Positions 39,701 to 56,448 are shown, counted from the first letter of the stretch. The stretch is 64,000 nt of DNA from Lanius collurio (GCA_020086605.1 JACBWW010000020.1:14255205-14319204), one strand, 5' to 3'. Made by a program: numbers and translations. The notes: generated by a model from the sequence alone, not told the origin.

Positions 39701-40980
39701 TAGTCTGTTTTGCTCTTTTAAATTAAGTTATCCAAACACCTACAAATCCAACAGCATGCCTCTAGCTAGAGTAATTAAAAAAAATAAAATAAGTAAATAC
39801 TGAATTGCCTGAAGAATATTTTGGATTTAATTTGATAACTTCTATAAAATCTTCATTTCAAAAAGAAGTAACATTTTAAACTAAAGGTTAATGTACATTT
39901 CATTAAAAAATCTAAATTAGTGAAAGCAGACAAGAGAATGGCAAAAGATATCAGTTGTTATGGGGCCCCCACAAACACAAATGTATGCCAAAAATGAAGC
40001 AAATAAATTATTCTTTCCCACTCCTCAAATCTTTCTAGTTGTCCCCAGAGGACAGTCACTCTGTAGTCAGTCAGGGGACAGCATCTTCCCAAGCCACATC
40101 TACTCAGGGTGCTTGACGTGAAGCCTACTCAAGCCAGTGGGAAACTTCCCATTGACTTCACTAAGGCATGGTGCTGTCAGGAGCCTTTGGGGAGGGTCTG
40201 GGAGAGGCAGCCAGGCTGCATCACACCCCTGTGCTGCAGTCACACCCCTGGCCCTCCCACGTGCCATCAGTAACCACCCCTCTCAGCATCTTTACAATGC
40301 AGTTAAAATTCTCTGGGTGCACAGATGTTCTGGGAGTGTTGTGATTTCAAGTGAACATGAAATTTCTTGATACCAAAATCCCAAGAAGAGGCAGCATTCC
40401 TTGTCCTAGGCTGTTGTAATGGGGAATCCTTACAACAAGTATAAGACAGTGATGGACTTGGAAGGAAAGATGAAGCGATATTTTTATAGACGTTCAGAGA
40501 TGATTTATTCCTCCAGTCGCATGGATGGAGTTCCCAGGCAGACTCCAGTCATGGGACCCTGCTCTCTTCCCGGGCCCCAGGCACCCAAACCACCCACTCA
40601 GGAACAGGTATGGGGCACACATAACATGGGGACAGGGACAGGGACAGACCCGTACACTGCAGGGCCCCGGGACTTCAGGGGAGAGGCACCTCCACACTAG
40701 GCCTTGCACTGGTTTGCCTGGCTGTGCTGTATTTCTGCCCTGCTCACACAGGGATGATGCTCTAGCAGTGGAGGAATGATGCCTAGAGCACCCTGCTTCC
40801 CAATGCTCTGGCCAGGATCTTTCTTCTTCTCCTGCAGAAAGGAGGGCATTCCTCTTGGAGAGCTCCATCCTGAGTGGGACAAGGAGCTGGAGCTGAATGA
40901 GAAGAGCGACAAATGTAAATAAGAAAAAAAAATCCTTCCTTCTTCTATCCCGAAATTCAAGTAGACCCCTTGGCCAAAAA
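36741..40980. other. Intergenic DNA, nothing recognised
   Basis: Includes an AT-alternating patch (37550-37612) and GC-richer patches at 38170-38860 and 40180-40980. Opposed open frames of 90-220 codons at 38156-38609 and 40494-41156 have no recognisable domain, and the second runs into the LTR. Confidence 0.6.
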
Positions 40981-41541
40981 TGTTGGTATCTGGCACCTGT
41001 TGCTGTCCCGGGCTCGGCCTTGCAGTGCTGGAGTGTGATGCAGTGACCTTCCAAAAGCGGCTTCTTCGCAAAGCTGCTCGGCAGAGCAGCCACACACTCA
41101 GACGTGCACAAACACACAGATAGCTCCAGTAATGTGGGTTGGCAGCAAGGAGGCATGAAGGGTCACTGTACAGAGTTCCATGGAGAGAGGTTTAATGCAG
41201 CCATGCCCTAAAGGGATCCAGGGACAAAGACAAAAGACAATGGAGGGTCCAGGTTTAAGTACGGGAGCAGGGCGAGCATGAGAGACCAATGATCTGAGGG
41301 CACAGGGGCAGTACACAGGCTGGACTAGGGTAAGCAAACCAATAAGGAAACTCTGGGGGGGTGGTGAGGGGCAAGGGCCAAGTAGGGAAGCAGAACTGGG
41401 GTATATTAACATAACAGAACAAAGCATGCCTGGGGAAGCATTTTTTGCTCTCCCTAACCTGGGGAGGCTCTCTGGTATCAGGGTCTGTCTCACCAGTGGA
41501 CTCTCTTTGTCCCTTGTACCACTGGCTCACCAGCCACCACA
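40981..41541 (-). mobile_element. Minus-strand retroviral LTR
   Basis: The minus strand starts TGTGGTGGCTGG (41541 downwards) and ends CCAGATACCAACA (40981), imperfect inverted ends with TG...CA. Between them, in minus-strand order, are two ATTGG/CCAAT-type boxes (plus-strand CCAAT at 41339-41343 and 41286-41290), a TACTTAAA TATA-like box (41254-41261) and ATTAAA (41191-41196) about 60 bp further on. This compact U3-R arrangement is typical of retroviral LTRs. The flanking 5-mers (AAAAA and AGCAC) do not match, so it may be one LTR of a rearranged provirus rather than a clean solo LTR. Open frames inside it on the minus strand are not viral genes. Confidence 0.55.
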
Positions 41542-44500
41542 AGCACCAAGTTGTGTCATGATACTTTTTATATTATCAGGTTCTGGAAGATTCAAGCAGT
41601 ATTTCCCACAGCTACCCCAAGGAGAGCACTTGCAGCAGACCACTCTTGAGATGAGATACAGATGATGGATAGAAGCAATTATTTTTTTGAGCACAATTTT
41701 TTTTCTGTCTGTATCTAGTCAGAAGGCAGCTATCTTGTTCACAGCTATTTTTCTAAGAGAAGCTATAAATTTAACTAAAGTTCACAGGGAACATACACTC
41801 TTGAGGGTGGTGGAATACTTCCCTGTAATCGTATTGGTTCTCTCACAGTGAAACTGAGGCAAATTACTCAGAAGTCTCCCTCAATTTCTCTGAGTGTTCC
41901 AGATAGATATGACACAGCCAGTCCAAAGAACATTTTTAATGATGGAGTGTGAGGGATACGATTTCCCCCCAGAACTCAGAATCACCTCAGAAAATACATG
42001 CAGCACCAAGAAGCTCACCCTGAAACCAGTCAGTCTTGATTAACCAGCCTATCTCTACTGAAATGCCTCTGTGGTCTTCCATTCTGGCAGCTTTGCAAGG
42101 AGAAGGTCTGTTCTAAGGAAGTGTCTTGTTGGAGGGAGGGAGTGGTTGAAGACACAGAGACATCTTGAGAGAGTTAACTCTGTTATTCCTAGAGCATGAA
42201 TGGACTTTACCTGAGGTGTATGACTGGGGAAAGGAGACCCATATTCCCCAGGACTGGTCATTGTTTGGTTGCACATTAGCAAACATCAGTTGCTTGATGT
42301 CCTGAGCACGTTTTGGACACTTGACTAGGCTCCCCATGACACAGAGGGAGAGGCAGGACTGTCAGCAGTGCAGGGATGGAGGTGTACATGCAATCAGAGC
42401 TACCCATCCTTTGCAAATGATGATTATTTTCATTATGTTGTTGGTGTTACACTGAATTCACAGTAGTAAATATCAGACAGAGAATGATGCAATTAAAAAA
42501 ATGGACATTGAATCCTGATGAAGAATTTCAGAAAAGAATGGGAAGTTTTTAAATTGCTTAGATTTTAGAGAACTTGTTCAATTCTAAAGACATCCCAGTA
42601 GGAGAGAAAAAGCTCTTTGTAGGAAAAACTTCACATGCATCAGATATTTCATTATACTGCTGAGCTGTTCAAGGAGATTTAGAAAGCATTCAGATATCAA
42701 TACCAAAGCCTATTTGCTAACTACCCCCAGAGGTATTATTATAGTACCAGGTGCAGCTAGCCAGGAGAAAAATAATCTGATACCCATGAAAATTTATCAG
42801 CTGTGTCAGGATTATCTGACCAAGAACAGTATGACTCTGAAGTTATCTCAGAGGAAACCACCTGAGTTCTATAATACTCTGATATATGAATGAGTAAAAA
42901 AGAATGCAAGTAAGTATTGTAACTTATATTTCATTATAAGTCTATTATCTATGGCTCTTATCTCTTCAACTATCCAATAAAAAAACCCAGAAATACAGAA
43001 GGAAAATGGTCTCTGAATTTATCTAGGTGTAACTGCACTTTTTGCTGAGTGACAAAATTTTTAACTTCTTGCCCAAATCTTCATTTACACATTTGCTTCT
43101 GAGCACATTCACTCATACAAAAACTGTAATTGCTGGGGCAATCATGCTTACAGCCAGGGTACAAAATAATCCTCCATTTATGACTTGCCTATGCACAGAG
43201 GTCTAAGCGCTCCAATAAAGGCAGGATTTAACAGTCATCCCACTTCTCATCAGAGAATTAATCAGGACAACTGATAGTAAGGCAGGTATTTAATAAGCAG
43301 ATAATAGTAATGATACATAAAGAGATAGTATCTGATGTCCCTGACATGTACAGAGGGACAGAAGTCAAAGGTTTATATAAACTTATTAGAGATGAGAATG
43401 GAACAAACAAATAAATTATCTGTATGATTAAGTTGCCTTGTGAATGACAGTGGTCATAAGAGGCCATTGCTTTAAAGAAGTCTTGACTTTATCACAGTAA
43501 GGAGGCTGCTACTCTGGGCACCTACATATTTTCCATAGAGATTCTTGTGTCACCAGTTCCCTGCTACTCATGTGCCATTAATTCACCTGTGGGTGAAGTG
43601 GTACAGAATTGATCACATGGATGCTTCTATTTTATTTAACTGAATTAGGGTTCAAATAAGACTCAGCATATTTACAAATCCCTTTTTGTGCTGAGTATCT
43701 GCACAAGGAGCTAAGCAGACATGTTCACTCCTTGTGCTTTCAACATTATATCTAACCTTTCATCCCAAAGTGATGGGAATACTCTGCAGCATTCTTTGCA
43801 TAAACCTGAAGTATGCACTAAGAGAAGATGTTAATTCCATTTGATGACTGCTGGCAAATGCAAGACAGGAATACACATATATTCATACCAGAACATATAT
43901 TAATGAACTTAATGAGCATTTTAAGAATCTCAAATGGCTGAAATCAAAAAACCAAAGTGTTTTTTTATGATTTTCAAGACTGATAATTATTTTAGTGTCT
44001 CCATCTCAGTTCAACTTCTCTAACTAAATAGAAAGCCCTAGCTGGTACAATAAACTTCAGAGCATGAAAAGTGTATTCAATGTCAAACATAACTCCTGTT
44101 TACCAGAAGTAAACTAAATTATCTTTTGGGAAAAAATTGTTAAAATCTGCTTGGTTAGTTAATAAGAGGGTACTAAAGTAAGTCCACAAAATGTGGATGC
44201 ATCTTCAATTACAAACCAATATGACAAAATGAGCTGTATTATTAGTAATAGTGAACCTGAGCATTTTTATTCTTACTCTGCTAAAGACTGTGATTTCCTG
44301 TAGTGTGTTTTTAATACCTAAGGGATTTTTGATGGAGGAGTGGGAACAAGCCATCATGAAATCTATGACTCATCTAGTATCCACAGCTGAGAATTCCTGA
44401 GGACTGGGTACTGATGGCATAATTACCAGTGTTCCATATGAAGACAAAAATTTTTATCCTGTCTTAACTATTGGTAGTAAAGATCTGAAATTTGCTAGCA

Positions 44501-47210
44501 GAGACTGCTGTGGAACAAAGTTCAACTCTGTAGTGCTTGTGTAATAGAGTGATGTTTAACCTTACAGCATGTGAGCTGCAGAATGAAAGTTTAGGCTAAG
44601 AAAAAGACAAATAGGTGACTGCAGAGAAGTGCAATTATTCATAATTTGAAAATTGTACTTGAGAGTGCATTAGCTTCTGAACAATTAAAAAAAATCTTCT
44701 CACAGAAATGTAAGATTAGGTCTTAACTAGGTTAATCTACATGGTGTTTGCTTGTTTCACTCCTGGGTACTCTAAAGCATAGGATTTGTAACAGGTCTAT
44801 TAATCAAAGTGATGGAAGAATAAAATATTCCTGCTCAGCCAGGAAGGCATCAAGTCAGTATCACAACCATAACATTTTAATTTAAAGCTGTCGATCTGGA
44901 CTTTGGAAATGTTTAGACTATGCAACCAAAAGTTAGAAACTAAACATTTGAACTAAGCTGATAAAAAGTGATCATTAATTGAGACTGAAGTCAACAATTT
45001 GGCACTGAGGAAATTTCTAGAGGTCCCTGAGCCAAAAGTCTGCAGTAAGACATCCAAAGCAAGTTCATAATAATTCATCATCAATTCAGGATGAGATAAA
45101 CTCCTCAAAGGAAGCCAAATGTGGGTAAGAAAGGGGACTACAGGCATTCTGTTTGATAAATATTAACTTCTCTTCTGAGAGGGAGGCTAATTCATGATTC
45201 AGCTAATTTAGGACTATTTTTATAATTGGATTAACAGTAATTTAAGGCTGAGGCTACTGACTATTACTGGTATTGTCAAAGATTTATATAGAGATGCCAG
45301 CAATCAGACGCAGTTGTTGGACCCAGTTGTGCTAAGCAGTGTACTCACACATATTAGTGCCAGCTCCACTGACCTCAGCCTAAACCCCAGTGGTTTATTA
45401 CTACAGGCAGTGTGCAAACAACCTCAGTAATAAAGTGCTAAACACAAGTGGGATGCTCTAGTTTGTAGCCACCCAGCAGCAAAGAGCTCAGTACCAGGAT
45501 GTGAGCAGAGCATGCTCTCTTGAGCACTGGGGATTTTCAAGGGACAACCTGTGGGCTGCTGGAGGTCTGCAAGGCCCACAGAAGTGGGTGGTGAAAGCAG
45601 AAGACACACATATTCCTGGTTCTTCCTCTATGTCTACTTTTGCCTTATGCAATGGTTCGCAATTTCTTTTATTCACCTAGTCTCCTTCAAAAGCTTCTTG
45701 AAAAAAGGCAGCTCTGCATAGGGTAGGAGATATAGGAGGGGAAATGAAGGACTCTTCAGTGATGTATTTTCCCTTGATTTTTTTCACTTGCAAAAAGTAG
45801 CCCATGGCAGAGAGTGAAACATTGCTGGTATGTTACTAATACAAAGTATGTGCATGGTACGCTGGACACCCTCCTGCTTCTGTGCTCCAGGACTGCATGA
45901 CACATCCCTGTGAAGCCACTGGCTGTGCCTGAGCAGGTGCTTGCAGCCTTGCTGGGTGGATGAATTGAACTGGCAGGTTCAAGACTGTCCTGCACTCACT
46001 ACTGATCCTTCCAGCCCTTGGGGAAAGCAATCTCTGCCCAGTAGTGGCACTGGCAGGGCGGTGAGGTGAGAGGCAACTGCAGATAGAAGATACAGGTCAG
46101 GAGTGTGGAGGGAGAGACGGCTGGTGGATGAAACACCCACTACCACCAGAGCCGGGATCTGACACAGTGCTCTTGCAACACACTGCACAAATTGGGCTGC
46201 AGTGATGTCTGCAACCTGCCATCCCCACGGGAGCTCTCCCACTGGGAATAGGATATGCACTCCTCCTGCTCTCTTGCATGGTTTCACCTGGCTGTTCTGA
46301 ACGCAGCCCTGACATTATAAACATCATCTTTCAGACAAATAATTACTCTCCGCACTCTGCATCGTTTCTCATTCCTCACACAACAGCCACACAGAGTCTG
46401 TATCACAATGCTTCTTTTGCAACACATGCTCTGCACAAACAGAAACTGCTGCCAGAAGAGGAAAAGCCACGACATTTTTTGGTTATGAATACCTCCGCTC
46501 GTGTCTCCTGGTGATAAACCTCTCCTGCCATATCCCAAGCTTGCTCCGTAGATGGCAGTGTGCAGTTACTTTCTGTGGTATATTTACCTATTAGATGCTT
46601 TCTTGACCTTTGCTGGAAAACTACTTCGCTCAGTAAACACCAAAAATGATAACATTGAAAACTATATTTAAACACTATAAATTTCATATCTGAAATAGTA
46701 GTATTTGTTAAGTGTTTGCTGTAAACTTTAGAGTATCATAAATCCAGTTGTTTTTATTGGTCAGATCCCAGAAGAAATCTAAGCAAAGAGACTGAAATGT
46801 AGATAAGCAAAAAAAATTTCCTCAGGCTGTTGCATATTAGAATAATAAGTAATACTTAGAAATAAAGTTATCAATTCCCCAAACATGACTACATTCAGTC
46901 TACATGAATGCTTTAAGTCAAATTCAAAAGCTGAATATTTTAAGTCAACATTACAGCTCTCCAAAATAACTAATGTGTCCACCATAACACTTCATGTATC
47001 TCCTCATAGTTCTTTAAAGTTTCAGTCTTTTTTAGTGTCCTACATGGCAGAGTATAGTCTGTAGTGGTTCTGCATGTAATGTCTTCCTACACAATTTTTC
47101 CTTGAGTAACAATCAGGCTTCACAATTGGATTAATTCCTTCATGGTGGTAATGCTCTAAAGTGCAAAGGATGGAATTGGCTTGTGCAGACACCGCTGCTT
47201 GTGTCAGAAA
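41542..47210. other. Intergenic DNA, nothing recognised
   Basis: AT-rich except 45430-46540, where composition is more balanced and several overlapping frames of up to 102 codons occur on both strands. None resembles a known protein. Confidence 0.65.
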
Positions 47211-47462
47211 ATCATAGAACCATAAAATGGCTTGGGTTGGAAAGGACTTTAAAGATCATCTCATTCCAAATGCCCTGCCATGGGCAGGGTCACCTTTAAT
47301 TAGACCGGGTTGCTTAAAGCCCTCTCCAACCTGGCCTTGAACCCTTCAAGGAATGAGGCATCCACAACTTCTCTGGGCAACCTGTTCCAGAGTCTCACCA
47401 TCCTCACAGTAAGGAGTTTCTTCTGAATAGCTAATCTAAACCTTTCCTTGTTTATTTTGAAA
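47211..47462 (-). mobile_element. CR1 LINE 3' end, antisense
   Basis: The plus strand begins with the reverse complement of the CR1 terminus (ATCATAGAACCATAAAATGG, GGTTGGAAAGGACTTTAAAG). It continues through the classic antisense 3' region: CTCTCCAACCTGGCCTTGAA, GGCATCCACAACTTCTCTGG, CAACCTGTTCCAG, and TAAGGAGTTTCTTCTGAATA. It is a 5'-truncated copy of about 250 bp. Confidence 0.95.
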
Positions 47463-50400
47463 AGAGTATTGGTGTGCCTGCTCTAGGATTTGAGTTAAAG
47501 CCAGTCCCCAGTTATTACTGATCCAAAGTTTAAAATTACCATATATTAGTCTCACTAGATAAGACCTCTTTCTAGCACATAAATCTTGTTTGGGTAAATT
47601 TTAGGACAGTGCACTTCTCCAAACAGGAAGAACAGGATCCCCAAATATTTCCTCTGTGCATATCCTTCTCAGCCAGACAGCCTGCACCTAACAGCCAGCT
47701 CACTGCATGGGGAGGTGGAGGTGGCACTGCTGCAGGGCTTCTTATCTCCCCTGGAGCAGTTCTGGATGGCCACAGACATGAGACTGGATTAGGTGAGTGA
47801 CAGAACCCATCTTGCTCGGGATCTGGAAATGCAGCATATCAGGAGCAACAAGCACCTGAGCACAGCAACTCTGCAGCTACTCAAAACTGTGCCAAGGTGA
47901 CCCATTCCCTGACTTGCCCTAGTGGGAGTTGAGATAGAGCTCTTCCTTAAATGCAGTCAGAACAAAGAACATGGGTCTCAATCTTTAATCTCACCTATTC
48001 TTTCTTTCACTGATTAGACTACCATAAATACAGAAGTAATTCATGTCACCAAAGGCTAATTTCTTCAGACCTGACATGTCTTAAGTTCTTTGGGAAATCT
48101 GCTGTTTGTAGGAAGTGTCAAGAGGCCTCTCCAAAGACAAGATAAATTCAATGAATGGAAAACCCCACAAATGTCTGCTATAAACATGCAAGGATATCAA
48201 TAGAAAAAATGGATGGGTGGTCCTCAGTTGGGTGAAATGTAGCCGGAGGAAGATGGTGTTGAGGACCTGAGCCAGAGGAACTGAGGGATATGTTCAAAGA
48301 TGCCAAATTTGACTGTGTTTTATAGCATTGGAGACCTGCTATTTAATGCCCACAATAAATTTGTAGCAGCTCTAATATAAGCATTTTTTAAAATTCCTGT
48401 TAGCACTAACAAAATATTTAATAAAATTATCTGTTTGGTTGCAGGTTCAAGTGTAAAGTACCAGTTTAGTTTACCAGGTTTAGTGCTACAAAGGAATTAC
48501 TCTTTTAAATCCATAGGCTCCATTGCCTATGAGTTACTTGTACAACTCTCGTGTAATAAGCAAACTACTAGAGATATATATTAATATATCCTACAAAACA
48601 AGCTCTTAGTTCTTTACAGGCTGTATCCTACGGAAGGCTAAAGGTGCTCCACAATGTGTTCATTTGGAGATTTCTTTGTGCATTATTTGTCAGTCATTCT
48701 CATCCTTTAATTTCATGATAACAAAAAAAGGAAGCTGCATATTTTTAAATTTAGGCATATGTTTATTAGGCACTCTGTTAGTTAAGGATTGAAACAGTGC
48801 CCTCATATGCAGCACTATTTATTTTGGAAAAAAAGACAAAAGCATTGATATGTATTCATTTTTTCTTTTTGAATTTTCCTATTTTTTTTTCCCAAGGTGA
48901 CTGAAAAAAAACCCCAAAACAGTTGTCTTCATTCCCTGGTAAACACATTTTCTTTCTACACTTTTCTACACTCAGGTGTCACGTCCTTTCACTTTTGTTT
49001 TTGGTCATTAATTCTGTTTCAAGAAAAAAGAAATGCACCCTCTGCTACAGAGCAAAGCAGGTCTGATGCTATCTCTCTCCTCTGACCTTTCTGTTGCACT
49101 ATTCATTAATGTGACTGTTTAGGGGATTAGGGAATTGCTTGGCAAGAGTATACTGAGCTTTCCACCTCCAGCTGGTAAGCTTGGTACTGTTTGAAAAAGG
49201 CTACAGCAGTCAAGATTATTAGGAAGTATAGTTATTTACTTGCAATAACTCGTTTTCCTGCTGCAAGTTACAGAGAAGGAGCTCTGGGCCAAATCACAAT
49301 TGATTAACAGTTTTCAGGTGAAACACTGGTTAAAAGGTGGCTATTTTTCAATCTCTCTTTGGCTATCAAAACATTTCCCCATGTTCAGTGCTTTGAAAAC
49401 AGCTCTAAGAACTACTACAAACCAGTCATTTTTGTAGTTTATTTTTTACTTTTTATTTCACGTTTTTAGTAGCTCTTGCTCTTCTAGTGGTTGGTGTAAT
49501 TACATACAGGCCTTTATTTTTTAGAATCAAGAATTGTTCCTTGGAGAATTTGTTTCTGAATTCCAAAACACAGGAACTACTGGTTTAAAAGTAAATTAAA
49601 CACTTCTTCAGAAAACCTTACTTGGTAGCCATAAACCAGACTATTTTTAGCCACAGCTGGAGTGAAGAAAGGGTAATTGCACATCATGTAAGATCACCAG
49701 TTCCTATCTATGCTAGACATCTGTCCTTGCTCTTCTAACAGCTCTGTGCCCCGCTGGATGTGGAGAGGAGAGCACGGCCGTTGTTGTACAGGGGAGACAC
49801 ACTCAGCACTCGTGAGTTACTGGATGTGACCAAGTCCCTTTGTCTTTCATTACATGGTCTCTGAAGAGCCCAAAAGTAAGGCAAGAGGGATCTTCTAAAG
49901 GATAGATGGAGGGTAGTTGGGATAATGTGTTCCTCAAATAGGGATAGCTACATTGCTGGCTTAAAAATATCTTCTACTCTTGGTGTCTGAGGAGGAGAAT
50001 GATGGCTTCTGAGGTCTGATCCTAACTCCTCTACCTAGAAGTGCTACAGACTTCAGATAAGGAACCATTAGGGTGACATGCATGTACATGGATCAAGACA
50101 CCAGTAATCCAACATTCTGCTGCTTAAGTGAGCCCTAAAGCACTCATGATTAATCTCACTTTGACAGTCATGAGACTGGGATAACCTGACTTCTTTTCCC
50201 CCACAACTGTAACAAGCTTTCTCAATGGGTTACCTGTGGGTAAGAGTAAGTGGTGCAGCCTTTAGCAGCTGGCTTATGTAACCTTACCCCTCAAATATTC
50301 CTGAGAGACCTCAGAAAACATGGTGGTATTCCTGACTGGGGTGGAAAACCATGCAGTGCTGGTCAAAGCCCAGGAATAAATCATAAAATGTTGACTGTCA

Positions 50401-53400
50401 GAGCTGCAGCCTCCAACCAAAAACAGAGTAGAACAATCGCCCCCTCCCACATGTGAATACTGAATACTGAAAAGAAGCAAGGCAAAAGAAAGAAGAAAAG
50501 CACCACATTTCCTCTTGATTCAGTAAACCAAAATACACTTTTTGAGCTTCATGGGTCTGTTTCAATTTGCTGATGTAGGCAATAGGAGGAGGCTCTGCAG
50601 CCAGAGGAGGAGTGGAGTCACAACTGGAGCCTCCTTGGGACGTGGGGCTGTTTCTGGGGCACCTCCCAGCACTCCTGCCAGCCCTTCCAGTCTGGGCCTG
50701 GCAGGTGCTAGGGATGCTTGTGGCCTGGCAGGTGGCTCTCCAAGCAAGGCAGCTGCAGGAAGGGCGTTCTCACAACCAGCCAAGAATAAGGATGTCATTT
50801 TAGAGAGAACCATACAGGATTTTATTCAACAAAGTCTTTATATGCTTAATGAAGCAACTCAGGTAGCTGAAGGGCTTGCAATTTAGGTGGCATTTTTTTT
50901 TTTTAAGTGAAATCTGCTTGCACCAGACTGTTTTTAGAAGCTCAATTTGTCCTTTTCTAATCTTCAAAATCCAAGACAAAACTTAACGAAGAGCTGGGGT
51001 GAAATGACTGATCCTACAAGATACAACCATCAAGAAATGTATGAGCTGAGCCTATCTGTCACTGCCCTAGTCAAGACAGAAGTGTGAATTTATTTAGGAA
51101 TTTTTGGGAAATTTGGTCTCTGCTTGGATTCTAGTAGCCAAGCCAAAGTTCCAGGACTTTACTAACATTGGTAGTTCCTGCCTGAAATGATATTGGGATT
51201 TACTCTCATGCCAGAACTTCATGGGTCAGAGGCTTGCTCTATACTCTAAAAGAATGCCAAAAGTATAATAGTGAAAACAGGGGAAAAAAAAAAAAAAGAA
51301 AAAAAGACCAAATCCAGAAAACAGAATGTAGCAATATTAATATTACGAAATACGAATATGTTCAAGAAGATTTTAATATCTGTTTCTACAATTGATCTAT
51401 TTGGCAGTAGTGAGGTAATTACTGTGTGCAGGGAGGCAATGATTTCAGAAGTCATTTAAGAAAAATTGTTTGATCTTGCACAGAAGCAGATGAGGGGTAC
51501 TATAATGTGTTCTCCCCATAGGTTTGCTGTGGAGACACTAAGAAAAGCCTGGTAAATAATAATACCTTAAAATGCAATTAAAGTATCTTGTCTCCCTATT
51601 ATTAGACTGATTTGACCTTCATAATTTCAATATTGAGCTTTATAAACAACAACAACCAGAACTACACAAGCTTTTAAAAACAGTGTTTCTCATTCAAAAT
51701 TAATGTGATGTAACTAAGTTGATGGCACATCACCTGGAAGCTGGAAGTTTTTGGCTAGGAATAAATAATAGGCAAAGGCAGCACTGGTACTTTGCTGGAA
51801 CATCACCCAACAAAAACCAGCCTAAGAGTCACTCGGAGATATCCCGTGTCCTTAAACTGCAGATGCAGGATGCTCACCAACAGTTTACATGATAGTTCTT
51901 TTCCTGTGTTCTTAATTGTTTGTGTGTTTAGTTCAAAGCAAATGAATCTGCTCACATGTCAAAATGCTTAAGGACGTGGTTGCCCAGAAGCAACATTCAC
52001 AGAAAGGGGAGCAGAACAAAGGTTCTTCCTGTCTGTCAGAACAATCCAGTTCACCTCCACTATAGATAGTCTCATCACATTCTGCAAGCTGTGTCAGTAT
52101 TTCAGAGGGAGGAAAAAGACCACAGAAGTTGGTTAAAACCTCAGCAGTTTATAGGAAAATTCATGCATCTCCCAAGCTTTCCAGGTTGTCAGTGTTTGCA
52201 GGATCAGTCCTGAAATCTGCCTCTGACTTATTTGGCACAAGGCAGAAAAATCCACTTGTGTGATTGAAATGCCATTTAGGCGCACAAAAGTAAACCAATC
52301 ACACACACTTGCAAACCAATACTTAATAAACTATTAAAAGATTTTTCTTGCAGGATGGGGAAATTTTTGATTCAAATAAAGGAAAGGTTAATTGTGCCGA
52401 TTTGCAGAAGACCCTGTACATCTGTCATCACCTCATACAAGAGCGAAGCAGAGAGTAGCCTCTGCCTAAAAAAATACAAAACTGAACATTTTTATTAACA
52501 ATCCAAGCACTAGAGATGGAACAAACAAGGAGAAATGAACCCAGCTCAAAGTCTTCCTGGTGTCTGTGAACTGAGGCTCCTCAGTGCCCCCAACCCAGAA
52601 CTATCACTGCAGTGCCTATGGTAGCTTAAGATCTGAAATATCTCTATATCTCAGAAGGGTTTTTTCAGACCACTTGGGTTTTTTTTTTTTTTTTGGAAGC
52701 TGGTGAATTATTTAACAAAATCAATATATGAGTTGTGAGATATTTACTCATTGACTCCTACCAAATGTGGTTTTCCTGCAAACTTGAGAGGATGGCTCTG
52801 TTGTCTCTCTTTCCTCTGCACCTGAGACAGCTAAATGCACTGTGAAGACCTTACTGAGTTCCTGCTCCAAGCCTCATCCTGGTCAACACAGAGATTTCTT
52901 TTGACCTTCCTGGAAGTTGGATTAGGCTTTTAAAAGTCATACATTTAAAAACATTCCATGAAGGTTATGTTTGCTTTAAAACCACGGTGAAGTAAATGCA
53001 AAACTGTATTAATATTTAACATTGGCTTATAAAAACTAGGAACTTGCAGTCAGGACAGCTGGTAAAAGTTTAATTCACATCATCATTTCAAAATGAAAAT
53101 GCGGAGGAGAACAGAATATGGCATTTTCACTTTCAAAATATACTTTTTTTTTTTATATCCAGTTTTGTTATTTCTATAGCCATATCTGTTAAATAGCTAT
53201 GAAAAATATTTTTCACTTATTCAGTTTTTTTATTTGTTTTTCCAATTTGTTGGTGCTGGTTTGACATACAGAAATCAAAACAGGAAAAAAAAGGGTCGGA
53301 GGGAAAAAAAAAGAAAAGCAAATATATTAGTTAAAAGAAAAAAACCCCACAAATATTGAGCTTGTGGACTGTATTTAGGAGTTGGCCAGAAGTCTAATGT

Positions 53401-54119
53401 CTTGATAGATGGTTCTGGGTGCACAGTTTTATTGCTGGTACACAGCACACTTTGTTCCTTTTGTTTGACTAAACTTGCCAACTTTGGAAATTAGTGACAC
53501 GGGCATTCAAAATGCTGGACAAGTGATCAGACTCTGATATACATATTCATACCCCAGTGGTAAACGATGTCAGGAAGTTTCAGATGCAGGAAAAATGAAT
53601 TCTTTCGTCCAGCACAGCTTTAATATAAGTTTCGTAAGCACTTTCACCGTTTGAGCAAGAGTGCCTCTTAGATAGCACACAGGGGAGACATCATTTAAAG
53701 AAATGTTTCTTTGCTTGAACCAGAAGTCCAAATCTGCTCAGTTCATTTAAAATGTTTTTTCCTCTAGAATAAATGAATAAGCAGTTCCTTTTGTGGTTTT
53801 TGGTTGGTGACTTGCTATTATTCTTCCAGCAGAAAAAGGATTGGATTCTTATACGAACAGATGTGTTCCTCCTCCCTAGCCCCACACTCATTCTCTCCCT
53901 TTGGAAAACAGAGGTGAATGGCGTGGTGTTTGACTAAAAGAGGCTATAAATCTTCTGGGGATATGCTGCTATGTCTTTGCACATAGAAGTTATTGAGGAA
54001 GGGAAACAGGTTAAAAAGCAAAAAGTCCTTGTAATAAATCATAGGCTGTATTTTTTTTTAACCCTTAGAAGCGCAAGGCTGCTTTAATAAATTGGCAGTA
54101 CAGAGACCCTTCTGCTTCG
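47463..54119. other. Intergenic DNA upstream of SHISA3, nothing firmly recognised
   Basis: AT-rich with poly(A/T) runs (for example 51281-51296 and 52679-52694). A GC-richer patch at 50580-50790 contains a 13-bp direct repeat GGCCTGGCAGGTG (50695-50707 and 50722-50734). Enhancers for SHISA3 may lie here, but none can be identified from one sequence. Confidence 0.6.

Positions 54120-56448
<2,329 letters not shown>

Noticed and set aside
40494..41156. 220-codon minus-strand open frame
   Set aside because: Runs into the U5 side of the minus-strand LTR, has no viral or host domain and overlaps other open frames; a composition effect.
50542..50886. 114-codon frame with a repetitive Ala/Gly/Pro/Ser segment and a helical-looking tail
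   Set aside because: Local GC enrichment and a 13-bp direct repeat explain its openness; no homology recognised and opposite-strand frames are equally open.
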